The notes: generated from the sequence alone by a model not told the origin. A stretch of DNA of 64,000 nucleotides from Chloroflexota bacterium (GCA_040902225.1 JBBDXT010000004.1:934309-998308), one strand, 5' to 3'. Shown: positions 8,921-17,970, counted from the stretch's first letter. Numbers and translations are program-made.

Positions 8921-10085
8921 CAAGCAATGATCCTGTCTGCGTGGTCTCGCGGGAGATCGACAGCAGAATGCCGACCGCCACGAGGTTGATGATGAGGGCC
9001 GAGCCACCGTAGCTGATGAACGGCAGCGGGATGCCGGTGACCGGCAGGAGCGCGGTGACGACCATCATGTTGATGCAGGCCTGGGCGAGCAGCCAGGTCG
9101 TGATCCCGGCCGCCAGCAGGCCGGAGAAGGTGTCGGGAGCCTGGATCGCGATGCGATAGCCCTGGTACGCCACCATGACGAAAAGGGCCAGCACGGTCAG
9201 GGTCCCGATCAGCCCCCACTCCTCGCCGATGATCGCAAAGATGAAGTCGGTCGAAGGGGCAGGGAGGTAGAGATACTTCTGGCGGCTGGCGCCGAGACCG
9301 GCGCCGGTGATGCCGCCCAGGGCCAGCGCCATCAGCGACTGCACCGCGTTGTAGCCGGTGTGCAGCGGGTCGCGGAACGGGTCGAGGAAGCCGTCGACCC
9401 GCTGCAGCTGATACGCCGTGGTCGTGATCATCAGGTAGGCCGCGCCGAGCACCGCCGCCCCGATCGCGCCGAGGTAGAGCAGGTTGGCCCCGGCCATGAA
9501 GAAGATGGCCAGGGAGGCCGCCGCAAAGACCCCGGCCGTCCCAAGGTCCGGCTCGAAGGCGATCAGCAGGAACCCGGGCGCGACGAGGATCACGAACGGC
9601 AGCAGCCCATTCCACAGCCCGTGTGCCTCGGTCCCGCGCCGATCCAGCCAGTGGGCGAGGTAGAGGCAGACCGCCAGCTTGGCGAGCTCGGCCGGCTGGA
9701 ACCCGCCGATCCCCGGCAGGAACAGCCAGCGGCGCGACCCGAATGCCGATGTGCCGATGCCGGGGATCAGGACGATCGCCAGCAGAACCATGGTCAGCAC
9801 GAAGACGGGGATCGCCGCGTAGCGAAGAAGCCGGAAGTCGGTGCGGCTGGCGGCGAACATGAGCAGCAGCCCAAGGGCCGCCCAGATCCCCTGCTGAAAT
9901 CCCTGGCTGCCCGGGTCTGAGGTGGAGATGTAGGAGCGCACGCTCGACGCCGAATAGACCATCACCACGCCGATGGCGACCAGCGCGATGACGGAGATCA
10001 GGAGCGGATAGGCAATCTCGTGACGCTCGCGCCGCACTCCGGCTCGGGCGGTGCGGCGAGTGGCCGTCGCGGCCATGGCCGTCAT
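8826..10085 (-). CDS. ftsW: Lipid II polymerase FtsW (SEDS family)
   Basis: Multi-pass membrane glycosyltransferase that polymerises septal peptidoglycan with FtsI. It has about ten hydrophobic segments after a basic N-terminus. Conserved SEDS elements include VMVYSASSV, the loop RRWLFLPGIGGFQPAELAKLA, LIAFEPDLGTAG, LYLPAPSTDFIFAIIGEEWG and the terminal VTGIPLPFISYGGSALI. The ATG at 10085 overlaps the murD stop by 4 bp. The C-terminal tail after SRETTQ is basic and is encoded in the 95 bp shared with murG, so its natural end is less certain than the rest. Confidence 0.95.
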   Translation of the reverse strand: MTAMAATATRRTARAGVRRERHEIAYPLLISVIALVAIGVVMVYSASSVRSYISTSDPGSQGFQQGIWAALGLLLMFAASRTDFRLLRYAAIPVFVLTMVLLAIVLIPGIGTSAFGSRRWLFLPGIGGFQPAELAKLAVCLYLAHWLDRRGTEAHGLWNGLLPFVILVAPGFLLIAFEPDLGTAGVFAAASLAIFFMAGANLLYLGAIGAAVLGAAYLMITTTAYQLQRVDGFLDPFRDPLHTGYNAVQSLMALALGGITGAGLGASRQKYLYLPAPSTDFIFAIIGEEWGLIGTLTVLALFVMVAYQGYRIAIQAPDTFSGLLAAGITTWLLAQACINMMVVTALLPVTGIPLPFISYGGSALIINLVAVGILLSISRETTQTGSLLDAVFGVGRRDRRAHLPRAGRRKGTARRAARA

Positions 10086-11509
10086 GCTTCCGGCTCCGCG
10101 GCATTGAGGGCGCGGACGGCCGCGCGGAAGGCGTCTCCCCGGGCGGCGTAGTCGTCGAACATGTCGAACGAGGCGGCCGCCGGGGCCAGCACCACCACGT
10201 CGCCCGCCACCGCCCAGGCGGCCGCCGCCGCGACCGCTTCGCGCATGCCCTCGGCCCGGACCACCGGCACGCGGCGGTTGATCAGCTCCTCGAGCCGGTC
10301 TGCCGTCTCGCCGATCAGGACCGCCGCGCGACAGCGGCGGGCGACGGTGTCGGCAAATGCCCCGTAGTCGAGCCCCTTGTCCTTGCCGCCGGCGATCAGC
10401 ACCACCTGCGCCGGCGCGAAGGCGTCCAGCGCGCCAATCGCCGCCATCGGGATCGTTGCCTGAGAGTCGTTGACCCATGCCACGCCCTGGCGTGTGGCGA
10501 CCCGCTCGAGCCGGTGCGGCACGCCGCCGAAGTCGCGGATGCCGGCCGCGATCGCCTCGTTCGAGGCTCCGGCAAGCGAGGTGGCGAGGGCCGCCGCCAG
10601 GGCATCGGTCAGCGTGTGCCGTCCGGGAATGGGCACCTCGGCAGCCGCCAGCACCCGCTCGCCGCGGATCGTCAGCCAGCCGTCGATCAGGCGCGCCGCC
10701 ATCCATGCGTCGTCGGCCGCGAGCGCATACCACGCGATCGAGGCGGCAGGCAGGCGCGCGCCCAGCTCCCGGCAGCCCGGATCGTCCGCGTTGAGCACGA
10801 CGTGCCCATGGGTCACGCTCAGTTCGGCGAGGCGAGCCTTGACCGCGCGGTAGGCCTCCTCGGTCCCGTGCCGATCGAGATGATCGGCGCCGATATTGGT
10901 GTAGACGGCGATCTCCGCTCCGCGGGAGATGGTCGGAAGCTGCAGCTCGGACAGCTCGAGCACCGCCCAGTCATTCGGGCCGAGGCGCTCAACCTCCTCG
11001 ATCAGCGGCCGACCGATGTTGCCGCCCAGCAGGTGCGGCATGCCGGCCGAGTCCATGATCGCCCCGATCAGCGAGGTGGTCGTGGTCTTGCCCTTCGTGC
11101 CGGTCACCGCCAGCACCCTGGCACGCGTCAGCCGCAGGAAGAGCTCGACCTCGCTCACCAGCTCCACGCCGCGCGCCACCGCCTCGTTGATCGCGGCGCG
11201 CAGCCACGCGTCTGTGGTGGGCATCGAGGGCGAGATGCTCGGGCTGGTGACCAGCAGGTCGGCCGCCTCGATCAGGGCGCGTGCGTCGTCAGTGCTGACG
11301 CCCAATGCCAGCCGAACCGGCCGGCCGCCCAGCGCCTGGACCGCCTCTGCCAGCTCGGTCGGGGGTCGCCGATCGTAGGCCGCGACGTCCGCGCCGGCAT
11401 CGGCCAGCAGTCGTGCCACCGCGGTCCCGGAGCGTGCCAGGCCCAGGACCACGGCGTGGCGCCCCCGCAGGTCGTCGAGAGTCGCGATCGGTGCAGTCAT
11501 GGTTTTCAT
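10082..11509 (-). CDS. murD: UDP-N-acetylmuramoyl-L-alanine--D-glutamate ligase MurD
   Basis: Cytoplasmic Mur ligase that adds D-Glu to UDP-MurNAc-L-Ala. An N-terminal Rossmann-like domain (AVVLGLARSGTAVARLLADAG) is followed by the ATP loop VTGTKGKTTTTSLIG. The central domain has YTNIGADHLDRHGT and PIPGRHTLTDALAA, and the C-terminal domain has VAWVNDSQATIPMAAIGAL and VLIAGGKDKGLDY. The motif usually written SSFQL reads SELQL here. The ATG at 11509 is used; an in-frame GTG at 11518 would overlap the mraY stop by 4 bp (GTGA) and is equally plausible, adding three residues. Confidence 0.95.
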   Translation of the reverse strand: MKTMTAPIATLDDLRGRHAVVLGLARSGTAVARLLADAGADVAAYDRRPPTELAEAVQALGGRPVRLALGVSTDDARALIEAADLLVTSPSISPSMPTTDAWLRAAINEAVARGVELVSEVELFLRLTRARVLAVTGTKGKTTTTSLIGAIMDSAGMPHLLGGNIGRPLIEEVERLGPNDWAVLELSELQLPTISRGAEIAVYTNIGADHLDRHGTEEAYRAVKARLAELSVTHGHVVLNADDPGCRELGARLPAASIAWYALAADDAWMAARLIDGWLTIRGERVLAAAEVPIPGRHTLTDALAAALATSLAGASNEAIAAGIRDFGGVPHRLERVATRQGVAWVNDSQATIPMAAIGALDAFAPAQVVLIAGGKDKGLDYGAFADTVARRCRAAVLIGETADRLEELINRRVPVVRAEGMREAVAAAAAWAVAGDVVVLAPAAASFDMFDDYAARGDAFRAAVRALNAAEPEA

Positions 11510-11514
11510 CGGTC

Positions 11515-12516
11515 TCACTGCAGCCCGCGCACGGTCGCGAGATAGAGGCTGAAGCCAAGGAGGCCTGCCAGCGCGCCCACGATCCAGAAGCGGACCGTGA
11601 TCTTCTCCTCCGCCCATCCGATCAGCTCGAAGTGGTGGTGCAGCGGGGCCATCCGGAAGATCCGACGTCCACGCAGCCGGAACGAGGCGACCTGCAGGAC
11701 GACACTCATGATCACTGCGAAGAAGACGGCGCCGATGATCGCCAGCAGCGGGAGCTGGGCGGTGATGGTCGCGACGACCGCCAGGGTGGCGCCCATCGAA
11801 AGGGCGCCCGCGTCGCCCATGATCAGCTGCGCGGGATGGACGTTGAACCACAGGAATCCCATCAGCGCCCCGATGATGAGGGCGCAGAAGATGGCCAGGT
11901 TCGGCTGCGACGGCTTGCCGCCGGCGGCCACCAGGGCGATCAGCAGATACGCCACGAAGCTGAAGATGAGGACGCCGCCCGCCAGCCCGTCGAGCCCATC
12001 GGTCAGGTTGACGGCATTGCTCACGCCGACGATCACGAAGGCAACGAACAGGACGAAGAGGAGGCCGCCGATGACGACCTCGCCGCCGAACGGGATCGGC
12101 ACCGAGATGAATGAGATGTCCACCCCCGGGATCGCGAAGTGGCGCTGGATGTAGAACGCGGCCAGGAGGCCCACGGCCGTCTGCCAGAGCAGCTTGACGC
12201 GGCCCCGCACTCCGATCCCGGTGTGCACGTTCACGAAGTCATCGATCGCGCCCAGGATGGCGACGCCGACGAGCGCCAGCATCGGGGTCAGGGTGTAGCC
12301 GTCCTCGATCCGCATGGCCATGGCCAGGAACATGACCACCACCACCAGCAGCATGCCACCCATGGTCGGGGTCCCCGCCTTTCCGAAATGCCCCTCCGGA
12401 CCGTCGGATCGGATCTGCTTCCCGAAGCCGAGGCGCTGCAGGAGGCCGATGTAGACCGGGGCGAGCAGGACCACCCCGGCGAAGGCCGCGAGCAGGGCGA
12501 CGACGATCGGCAGCAT
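11515..12516 (-). CDS. mraY: Phospho-MurNAc-pentapeptide transferase MraY
   Basis: Ten-helix integral membrane enzyme that moves phospho-MurNAc-pentapeptide to undecaprenyl phosphate, giving lipid I. The cytoplasmic loops hold the family motifs EGHFGKAGTPTMGGML, AILGAIDDFVNV (metal-binding Asp pair), VGVSNAVNLTDGLDGLAGG and MGDAGALSMGATLA, with the C-terminal PLHHHFELIGW. The length of 333 aa is typical. The start lies 2 bp after the murF stop, so the genes are coupled. The N-terminal region is slightly short compared with proteobacterial enzymes, as is usual for Gram-positive-type MraY. Confidence 0.97.
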   Translation of the reverse strand: MLPIVVALLAAFAGVVLLAPVYIGLLQRLGFGKQIRSDGPEGHFGKAGTPTMGGMLLVVVVMFLAMAMRIEDGYTLTPMLALVGVAILGAIDDFVNVHTGIGVRGRVKLLWQTAVGLLAAFYIQRHFAIPGVDISFISVPIPFGGEVVIGGLLFVLFVAFVIVGVSNAVNLTDGLDGLAGGVLIFSFVAYLLIALVAAGGKPSQPNLAIFCALIIGALMGFLWFNVHPAQLIMGDAGALSMGATLAVVATITAQLPLLAIIGAVFFAVIMSVVLQVASFRLRGRRIFRMAPLHHHFELIGWAEEKITVRFWIVGALAGLLGFSLYLATVRGLQ

Positions 12517-12518
12517 GG

Positions 12519-13967
12519 TCAGGGATGCCCCGCTGGCTGGCCGACGAGTGCCCCCACCAGTCGGTCGAGCTCGATCCCGCGCGATGCCTTCACCAGCAGC
12601 AGGTCGCCGACGCCGGGCGCCAGGTCACGCTCGACCGCCAGCACGGCCTCGTCGGCGTCGCGAACCGTGGTCACGCGGCCGAGTCCGGCCGCCCGCGCCC
12701 CCTCGGCGATCCAGCGGCCGCGCTCGCCGACAGTCACCAGCGCGTTGGCAACACCCGCCGCCATGGCCCCGACCTCGCGATGCAGCTGCTCCTCACCTGG
12801 CCCCAACTCGAGCATGTCGCCGAGGACCGCGTAGCGCGCGCGACCCGGAGCCAGCGGACTCTCGCCCAGGAATTCGAGCGCGGCGGCGACCGAGACCGGC
12901 GAGGCGTTGTAGGTGTCGTCGATGATGGTCGCTCCGGCCGTGGCCTCGACCACCGCCATGCGATGCTCGGCGTGGCTCCCCGCCGCCAGCGCCTCCCCCA
13001 CCTCGTCGAGGGGGACGCCGAAGTGCTGGGCCACCGCGGCCGCGGCCAGCGCATGCGGCACCAGGTGGCGGCCCGGGGTCGCCGAGCGCAGCCGCCGCCG
13101 CCCCCAGGGCGCCTCGACGTTGAAAATCGTGCCGTCCACCCCGTGCGACTCGACCTCCGACGCGCGCACGTCGGCGTCCGGCCCGAGGCCGAAGGTGAGC
13201 ACCGCTGCCGTGGTGACGTCGCGCATGGCCCGGACCCTGGGGTCGTCGAAATTGAGCACTGCCAGCCCATCGGCCGGCAGCGCGGCCGGAAGCTCTGCCT
13301 TGGCACGGGCGATCGCATCGAGGCTGCCGGCACGCTCCAGGTGAGTGGGGTGGACGGCCAGCACCACGCCCACCTCCGGGCGAGCGATCTCGGCAAGCCG
13401 GGCGATCTCGCCCTCCGAGTACATGCTCATCTCGAGAACGCCCACCTGGTGCGAGGGCTCCAGCTTGAGGAGGGTCATCGGCAGGCCAGTCTCGCTGTTC
13501 AGGTTGCCCTCGTTGCGAAGGACGCGCAGGGTGCGGGAGAGGACATCGGCGACGATCTCCTTGGCGATCGTCTTGCCGGTCGAGCCGGTGATGCCGACCA
13601 CGCGAACGCCCGAACGGGCGCGCCACCAGGCGGCCATCTCCTGGAGGGCCATCAGCGCGTCTCCGACCTGCAGCACGGCAACGTCCGCCCCGGCCGGGAG
13701 CTCGACCGGGCGCTCGATGATGAGGACCGTGGCGCCGGCGCGCACGGCATCGGCTGCGAAGCCGTGGCCGTCGGTCCGCTCGCCCCGGAGAGCAACGAAG
13801 CAACAGCCCGGAACGACATTGCGAGAGTCAACCGCGGCGGTGGCGAAGGAGGTGATGCTCGTCGGCCCGAGGAGACGGGCCCCGGTGGCAGCCAGGAGAT
13901 CGTCGAGCCGGATTGACGGTGGCACGCTGCTCCCTGCAACGGGGTCGGCCGAGTCTACCAGCCTCAT
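12519..13967 (-). CDS. murF: UDP-MurNAc-tripeptide--D-alanyl-D-alanine ligase MurF
   Basis: Mur ligase that attaches D-Ala-D-Ala. The N-terminal substrate domain contains VDSRNVVPGCCFVALRGERTDG, the central ATP loop is GITGSTGKTIAKE (residues 125-137), and the C-terminal domain has IIDDTYNASPVSVAAALE and YAVLGDMLELGPGEE. Several normally strict positions differ: GSTGKTIAKE replaces the usual GSNGKTTTKE, EMSMYSEGEI replaces EMGMNSPGEI, and VHPTHLERAG replaces the usual GxAHLE. The overall layout and the DDTYNASP motif still support MurF, with altered substrate contacts possible. The start overlaps the ftsI stop by 4 bp. Confidence 0.92.
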   Translation of the reverse strand: MRLVDSADPVAGSSVPPSIRLDDLLAATGARLLGPTSITSFATAAVDSRNVVPGCCFVALRGERTDGHGFAADAVRAGATVLIIERPVELPAGADVAVLQVGDALMALQEMAAWWRARSGVRVVGITGSTGKTIAKEIVADVLSRTLRVLRNEGNLNSETGLPMTLLKLEPSHQVGVLEMSMYSEGEIARLAEIARPEVGVVLAVHPTHLERAGSLDAIARAKAELPAALPADGLAVLNFDDPRVRAMRDVTTAAVLTFGLGPDADVRASEVESHGVDGTIFNVEAPWGRRRLRSATPGRHLVPHALAAAAVAQHFGVPLDEVGEALAAGSHAEHRMAVVEATAGATIIDDTYNASPVSVAAALEFLGESPLAPGRARYAVLGDMLELGPGEEQLHREVGAMAAGVANALVTVGERGRWIAEGARAAGLGRVTTVRDADEAVLAVERDLAPGVGDLLLVKASRGIELDRLVGALVGQPAGHP

Positions 13968-15787
13968 TTAGCGGCGACCGGCGACACGATTCTGTCGGGA
14001 GCGATGGCCAGGTAGTCGAAGATCTGGGGCGCCATGGTCCGGAAGACGCTCACCGGGGTCTGGGCCATCCGATAGAGGCCCCAGGTCACCGGTCGGTGGA
14101 TCAGGATCAGGGTCACGAACTGCGGGTCGTTGGCCGGCATGATCGAGATGAACGAAGAGTCGATCCAGCCGTGCTGGTAGACGAGGTGGGTCCTCATCTC
14201 GTAGATCGGATCCCCGGCGGCATCGGTCCCCACCCGCACGCGCTCCGTCTTTGGCCCGGCGACCTCGGCCGTCCCGGTCTTGCCGGCGATCGAGTAGCCC
14301 GGGATGGCGGCCGGCTGAGCCCGGCCGTTGTCGACTGCGTCGGTCAGGAGCCGGACCATCGTCGTGGCCGTCTCCTCGCGCATGATCCGCTCGCCCCTCT
14401 GAACGTCGGTGGCGTGATACATGCCATCGGGTCCGGTCCAGCCGGCGATGACGTGCGGCGTCACCAGCGTCCCGCCGTTGGCGATGGCGCAGTAGCCGGC
14501 GACGAGCTGCACGGCGGTCACGCTCAGGCCCTGCCCGAACGCATTCTGGGCGGCCGTCAGGTCGCCGGTCGCGTTCGGCCCATCCGGGTTCCAGACCACG
14601 CCCGGGGCCTCGCCGGCGATATCGACACCCGTCGGCGAGCCGAATCCAAAGCGCTTGAATGCCTCGTACAACGGCTGCCTGCCAAGAAGGAGGCCGATCT
14701 TGGCGGCGCCGACGTTGTCCGACAGGTTCAGCACGTCACCCGCCGTGATTTCGCCGTTGCCGTGGGGCTTGGTGTAGCGGTCGGCGTTCTGGATGCGGAC
14801 GCCCGCGATCCGCAGGTTGTTGTCGTCGAGCACCGTCGTCCGCAGGTCGATCGCGCCGGCATCGAGCGCGGCGGCGACGGTGAAGGCCTTCATCACCGAT
14901 CCGGGCTCGTACTGGCGGCTCACGGCCGGGTCCGTGAAGAGGGCCGGGTCGGTGTTCCCATACGTATTGGCGTCAAATGATGGGAACGACGCCATCGCCA
15001 TGATCGCGCCGGTGTGCACGTCCATCACCAGCCCGGTCACCCCCTGGGCAACGTTCTTCCGATAGGTGCCCCACATCGTCTCCTCGAGGATGTGCTGCAG
15101 TCCTGCGTCCAGCGTCAGCTGCAGGTCTGCGCCATCGACGGGGGGCCGCAGCTCATAGACCGAATCGGCGATTCGCCGGCCGATGACATCCTCTTGCGCG
15201 CTCACCGATCCCGGCAGCCCTGCCAGGAGCGCATCCTGCGCGCCCTCGACCCCATACTGCCCGTCGCCGTCCACGTTCACGAAGCCGAGCAGCTGTGCGC
15301 CGAGCGTGGTCCTGGGTGCCACTCCGTTGATTGGATAGACCCGCTGCGTCTCGGGGAGCATCCCGACCCCGGGGATGTCGAGGGTGGCAACCCATTGAGC
15401 CACCTGCGGATCGATGCGCCGCTGCAGCCAGACCCATGGATCCTTGCTGGCGAGCCGGTCCCGCACCTCGTCCGCGTCCATCCCCAGCACTGATGCGAGC
15501 AGGCTGGCCGCCCGATCCCGATCGCCCGCCTTGATCTTCGGCGGGATGGCATACACCGACTGGACCTCGACCGAGGTCGCCAGCAACACGCCGTTGATGT
15601 CGCGGATCTCGCCCCGCTCGGCAGGGATCTCCTCGTTCTGAGCGAGCTGATTCAGTGCGATCGCCGCGACCCGATCCCGGTCCACCACCTGCCAGAAGAC
15701 GAGACGCCCTCCGACGAGGCTGGCGAGCATGGCCGTGATGAGCAGCAGGAACAGGGCGCGGGCACGGCTGTCAGTCCTGGCGAGCAC
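13964..15787 (-). CDS. ftsI: Peptidoglycan transpeptidase FtsI/PBP2-type
   Basis: Class B penicillin-binding protein, the septal D,D-transpeptidase partner of FtsW. It has an N-terminal membrane anchor (residues about 11-30) and a pedestal domain including PAERGEIRDINGVLLATSV. The transpeptidase domain holds the active-site Ser297 in SVMK (297-300), the SDN triad (356-358) and KTGT (503-506). No PASTA repeats follow, and the protein ends at 607 residues. It sits between ftsL and murF. murE, commonly next to ftsI, is absent. The stop overlaps the murF start by 4 bp (ATGA). Confidence 0.96.
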   Translation of the reverse strand: MLARTDSRARALFLLLITAMLASLVGGRLVFWQVVDRDRVAAIALNQLAQNEEIPAERGEIRDINGVLLATSVEVQSVYAIPPKIKAGDRDRAASLLASVLGMDADEVRDRLASKDPWVWLQRRIDPQVAQWVATLDIPGVGMLPETQRVYPINGVAPRTTLGAQLLGFVNVDGDGQYGVEGAQDALLAGLPGSVSAQEDVIGRRIADSVYELRPPVDGADLQLTLDAGLQHILEETMWGTYRKNVAQGVTGLVMDVHTGAIMAMASFPSFDANTYGNTDPALFTDPAVSRQYEPGSVMKAFTVAAALDAGAIDLRTTVLDDNNLRIAGVRIQNADRYTKPHGNGEITAGDVLNLSDNVGAAKIGLLLGRQPLYEAFKRFGFGSPTGVDIAGEAPGVVWNPDGPNATGDLTAAQNAFGQGLSVTAVQLVAGYCAIANGGTLVTPHVIAGWTGPDGMYHATDVQRGERIMREETATTMVRLLTDAVDNGRAQPAAIPGYSIAGKTGTAEVAGPKTERVRVGTDAAGDPIYEMRTHLVYQHGWIDSSFISIMPANDPQFVTLILIHRPVTWGLYRMAQTPVSVFRTMAPQIFDYLAIAPDRIVSPVAAK

Positions 15788-15819
15788 GGCTACTCCATCG
15801 ACCGGGGCATCCCGGCCGA

Positions 15820-16236
15820 TTACTTCAAGTGGGCTGGGTCAATCGATCTCGTGGCAAAGCGGACGACGGCTGGATCGAGCGCCACGAGCTCCAACTCGTT
15901 CTGAGCTTTCAGCTTGATGGTGCTCGGCGAACGGGCCACGCCGATCTGGTAGGTGAGCTGCTGCTGCTCCGCCCGCAGGTCGGCGACTCGCGCCTGCAGA
16001 TCGTCGATCTCATAGCCGAGCGCTGCAACATGGGTCGACTGGCTCAGGTAGAAGAGGCACAGGCCGGCTGCGGCCGCGATCGCCACCAGCATGGTCGAGA
16101 GGCTGGCGACCGTTCCACGCCTGCGCGTCGCGCGACGAGCCCTCGCGCGTGAGGGGGAGGCGGGACGCACGCGAACGCGAGATCGACGTCGGACGAGGCC
16201 GATCCCAGTCGCTGGACGCGCCCCGACTATGGCCAT
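15820..16236 (-). CDS. ftsL: FtsL-like cell division protein
   Basis: A 138-residue bitopic protein. An Arg-rich cytoplasmic tail of about 45 residues precedes one membrane helix (ASLSTMLVAIAAAAGLCLFYL). A coiled-coil-like periplasmic segment follows (GYEIDDLQARVADLRAEQQQLTYQ), then a short tail. This topology and the position between rsmH and ftsI are the marks of FtsL, which joins FtsB/DivIC and FtsQ; primary sequence is poorly conserved in the family. The ATG directly follows the TAG of the 69-aa gene upstream with no gap, so translation of the two is coupled. Confidence 0.82.
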   Translation of the reverse strand: MAIVGARPATGIGLVRRRSRVRVRPASPSRARARRATRRRGTVASLSTMLVAIAAAAGLCLFYLSQSTHVAALGYEIDDLQARVADLRAEQQQLTYQIGVARSPSTIKLKAQNELELVALDPAVVRFATRSIDPAHLK

Positions 16237-16446
16237 CTAGGCTGCGCTGGGTCGCGCGTTGAGCTGGATGCTCCAGCTGGTCGTCGTCTCGGGCTCTCGC
16301 GCGTCGTCCGCCTCGAGCGCGCCATCGTGGTCGACGGCGCGCGGTGCATCCCATTCCTGGTGCGAGCGCCGCTCACGCAGGTCGCGCTGGCGGCCGCTGT
16401 ACATGCGTCTGCGACTCGACTGATGACGTGGGCGTCCTCGGCTCAT
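16237..16446 (-). CDS. Unrecognised 69-aa hydrophilic protein between rsmH and ftsL
   Basis: The gene begins with MSRGRPRHQSSRRRMYS, then a charged middle rich in Arg, Glu and Asp, and ends TTSWSIQLNARPSAA. It has no membrane segment and no cysteine. I do not recognise a family. Coding is supported by a very strong ribosome binding site (AGGAGG, 7 nt before the ATG), by a position 20 bp after rsmH, and by a stop codon that directly abuts the ftsL start. The basic N-terminal half and acidic C-terminal half suggest an RNA-, lipid- or protein-binding peptide of the divisome or of ribosome-linked RsmH; that is speculation. Confidence 0.72.
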   Translation of the reverse strand: MSRGRPRHQSSRRRMYSGRQRDLRERRSHQEWDAPRAVDHDGALEADDAREPETTTSWSIQLNARPSAA

Positions 16447-16466
16447 GGGTAACCTCCTGCAGCTGC

Positions 16467-17420
16467 TTACGCGCCTGCCGGCGCGAGCTTGATGGCCGCT
16501 CGCAGACGAGCGCTGCGAGCTCGGCGGTTGCGACTCACCTCGGCGGCGGTGGGCGTGATGCCCCTCCTGGCGATGGGACGGAGCTGTGCGCGGTGCCCGC
16601 ACAGGCAGACGGGCGGGAGCGGTTCCTCCACGCAGTCGCGGCTCTCGCGGGCCATGAAGCGCTTCACGATCCGATCCTCGCCGGAGTGGTAGCTGATGAC
16701 GGCCAGGCGGCCCCCCGCTCGCAGTGCCGCGAGGGCCCCGGCCAGTGCCGGCGTCAGCACCTCCAGCTCGCGATTGACGGCGATGCGGAGCGCCTGGAAG
16801 GTGCGGGTGGCGGGGTGGATCCGTCCGGCATCGGCGCGGCTGGTGGGAACGGCGGCGGCCACGACCTGCGCCAGGTCGGCGGCTGTCACGAGCCGCCCTT
16901 CCGCACGCGCCGCCAGGATCGCCGTCGCGATGCGGCCTGCACGGCGTTCTTCACCAAACGTCGCGAGGATTCCGGCGAGCTCTCGCTGCGACGATCGGTC
17001 GATGAGTTCGAGGGCCGATAGACCACGATCTTCATCGAATCTCATGTCCGGCGGCGCATCGGCCGCGAAGCTGAAGCCGCGTCGAGCGTCGGCCAGCTGG
17101 TAGCTCGAGAGGCCGAGGTCGAAGAGGACGGCATCGAGGGGGATGAGGTCGGCCGCGCGGGCCTCGTCATAGAGCGCCGAGAAGTTCGCCTGGCGAAGGA
17201 TGACCCGATCGCCGAAGCGGGCGAGCGTGCGTTGCGTCTCCAGGATGGCCGCCCGATCGGCGTCGAGGCCGAGCAGGCGGCCATCCGGGGACGAGGCCTC
17301 CAAGAGCCGCTCGGCGTGCCCACCGCCGCCGACCGTGCAGTCTGCGATGGAGCTGCCGGGACCCACCGCCAACGAGGCAAGAACCTCGTCGACGAGGACC
17401 GGCAGGTGCCCTTCTCCCAT
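16467..17420 (-). CDS. rsmH: 16S rRNA (cytosine(1402)-N4)-methyltransferase RsmH
   Basis: S-adenosylmethionine-dependent methyltransferase that acts on C1402 of 16S rRNA; it is the second gene of most dcw clusters. It has MGEGHLPVLVDEVL at the N-terminus, the SAM loop IADCTVGGGGHAERLLE and the acidic motif LLGLDADRAAI. After these come VLFDLGLSSYQLADARRGFSF, the helical insert domain with TRTFQALRIAVNRELE, and VISYHSGEDRIVKRFM. The length is 317 aa. The open frame extends upstream into mraZ, but the ATG at 17420, preceded by an AAGGTG element, gives the conserved family start. Confidence 0.96.
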   Translation of the reverse strand: MGEGHLPVLVDEVLASLAVGPGSSIADCTVGGGGHAERLLEASSPDGRLLGLDADRAAILETQRTLARFGDRVILRQANFSALYDEARAADLIPLDAVLFDLGLSSYQLADARRGFSFAADAPPDMRFDEDRGLSALELIDRSSQRELAGILATFGEERRAGRIATAILAARAEGRLVTAADLAQVVAAAVPTSRADAGRIHPATRTFQALRIAVNRELEVLTPALAGALAALRAGGRLAVISYHSGEDRIVKRFMARESRDCVEEPLPPVCLCGHRAQLRPIARRGITPTAAEVSRNRRARSARLRAAIKLAPAGA

Positions 17421-17511
17421 TCGCGGTCGCACCTTTCGTGTCGGACGACGGGCCGATCGGCCCGGAGACGCATGAATGGAGGGTTCGCGGCGTGCGTCAT
17501 TCGTCGCGTCC

Positions 17512-17958
17512 TCAGATCCCGAGATCGGCAAGGTGTTCGGCGAGCGCCTCTGGCTCGTCCTCGATCTTGGAGCGATACGGCAGCCAGGCAGCCGGCGCCC
17601 AGATCTCGAGTCGGTTGAGCGCCCCCACCACCACCACTTCCCCGTCGGAGAGGCCGGCGTACTCGCGCAGGTATCCCGGCACGAGGATCCGACCCTGCTT
17701 GTCGAGCTCGACCTCCACCGCACCGGACGACATGAAGCGCGCGAACTCGCGGGCGCGGGGGTTGGTCAGCGGCAGCGCCGAGATCTTCCCGGCGAGCTCA
17801 TCCCACGCGTCGTGCGGGAAGAGGCCAAGGCAGTGGTCGAGCCAGCGAGCGAGCGTGGCTCCCTGTGCCAGGCGCTGCCGAAAGCGCACGGGGACGGCGA
17901 CGCGACTGCGATCGTCGAGCGTGTGCCGGAATTCGCCGGTCAGGAATGAAGACTGCAT
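17512..17958 (-). CDS. mraZ: Transcriptional regulator MraZ
   Basis: First gene of the dcw cluster and its DNA-binding autoregulator. The 148 residues carry two SpoVT/AbrB-like half domains. The first contains FLTGEFRHTLDDRSRVAVPVRFR. The second contains AVEVELDKQGRILVPGYLREYAGL, the repeated D-x-(Q/R)-G-R-(I/V)-x-(V/I)-P signature. MraZ forms a ring that binds tandem TGGGN repeats 10 bp apart; such a set (four TGG units) is found just upstream at 17971-18003. Confidence 0.96.
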   Translation of the reverse strand: MQSSFLTGEFRHTLDDRSRVAVPVRFRQRLAQGATLARWLDHCLGLFPHDAWDELAGKISALPLTNPRAREFARFMSSGAVEVELDKQGRILVPGYLREYAGLSDGEVVVVGALNRLEIWAPAAWLPYRSKIEDEPEALAEHLADLGI

Positions 17959-17970
17959 GCGAGTCTGCTA

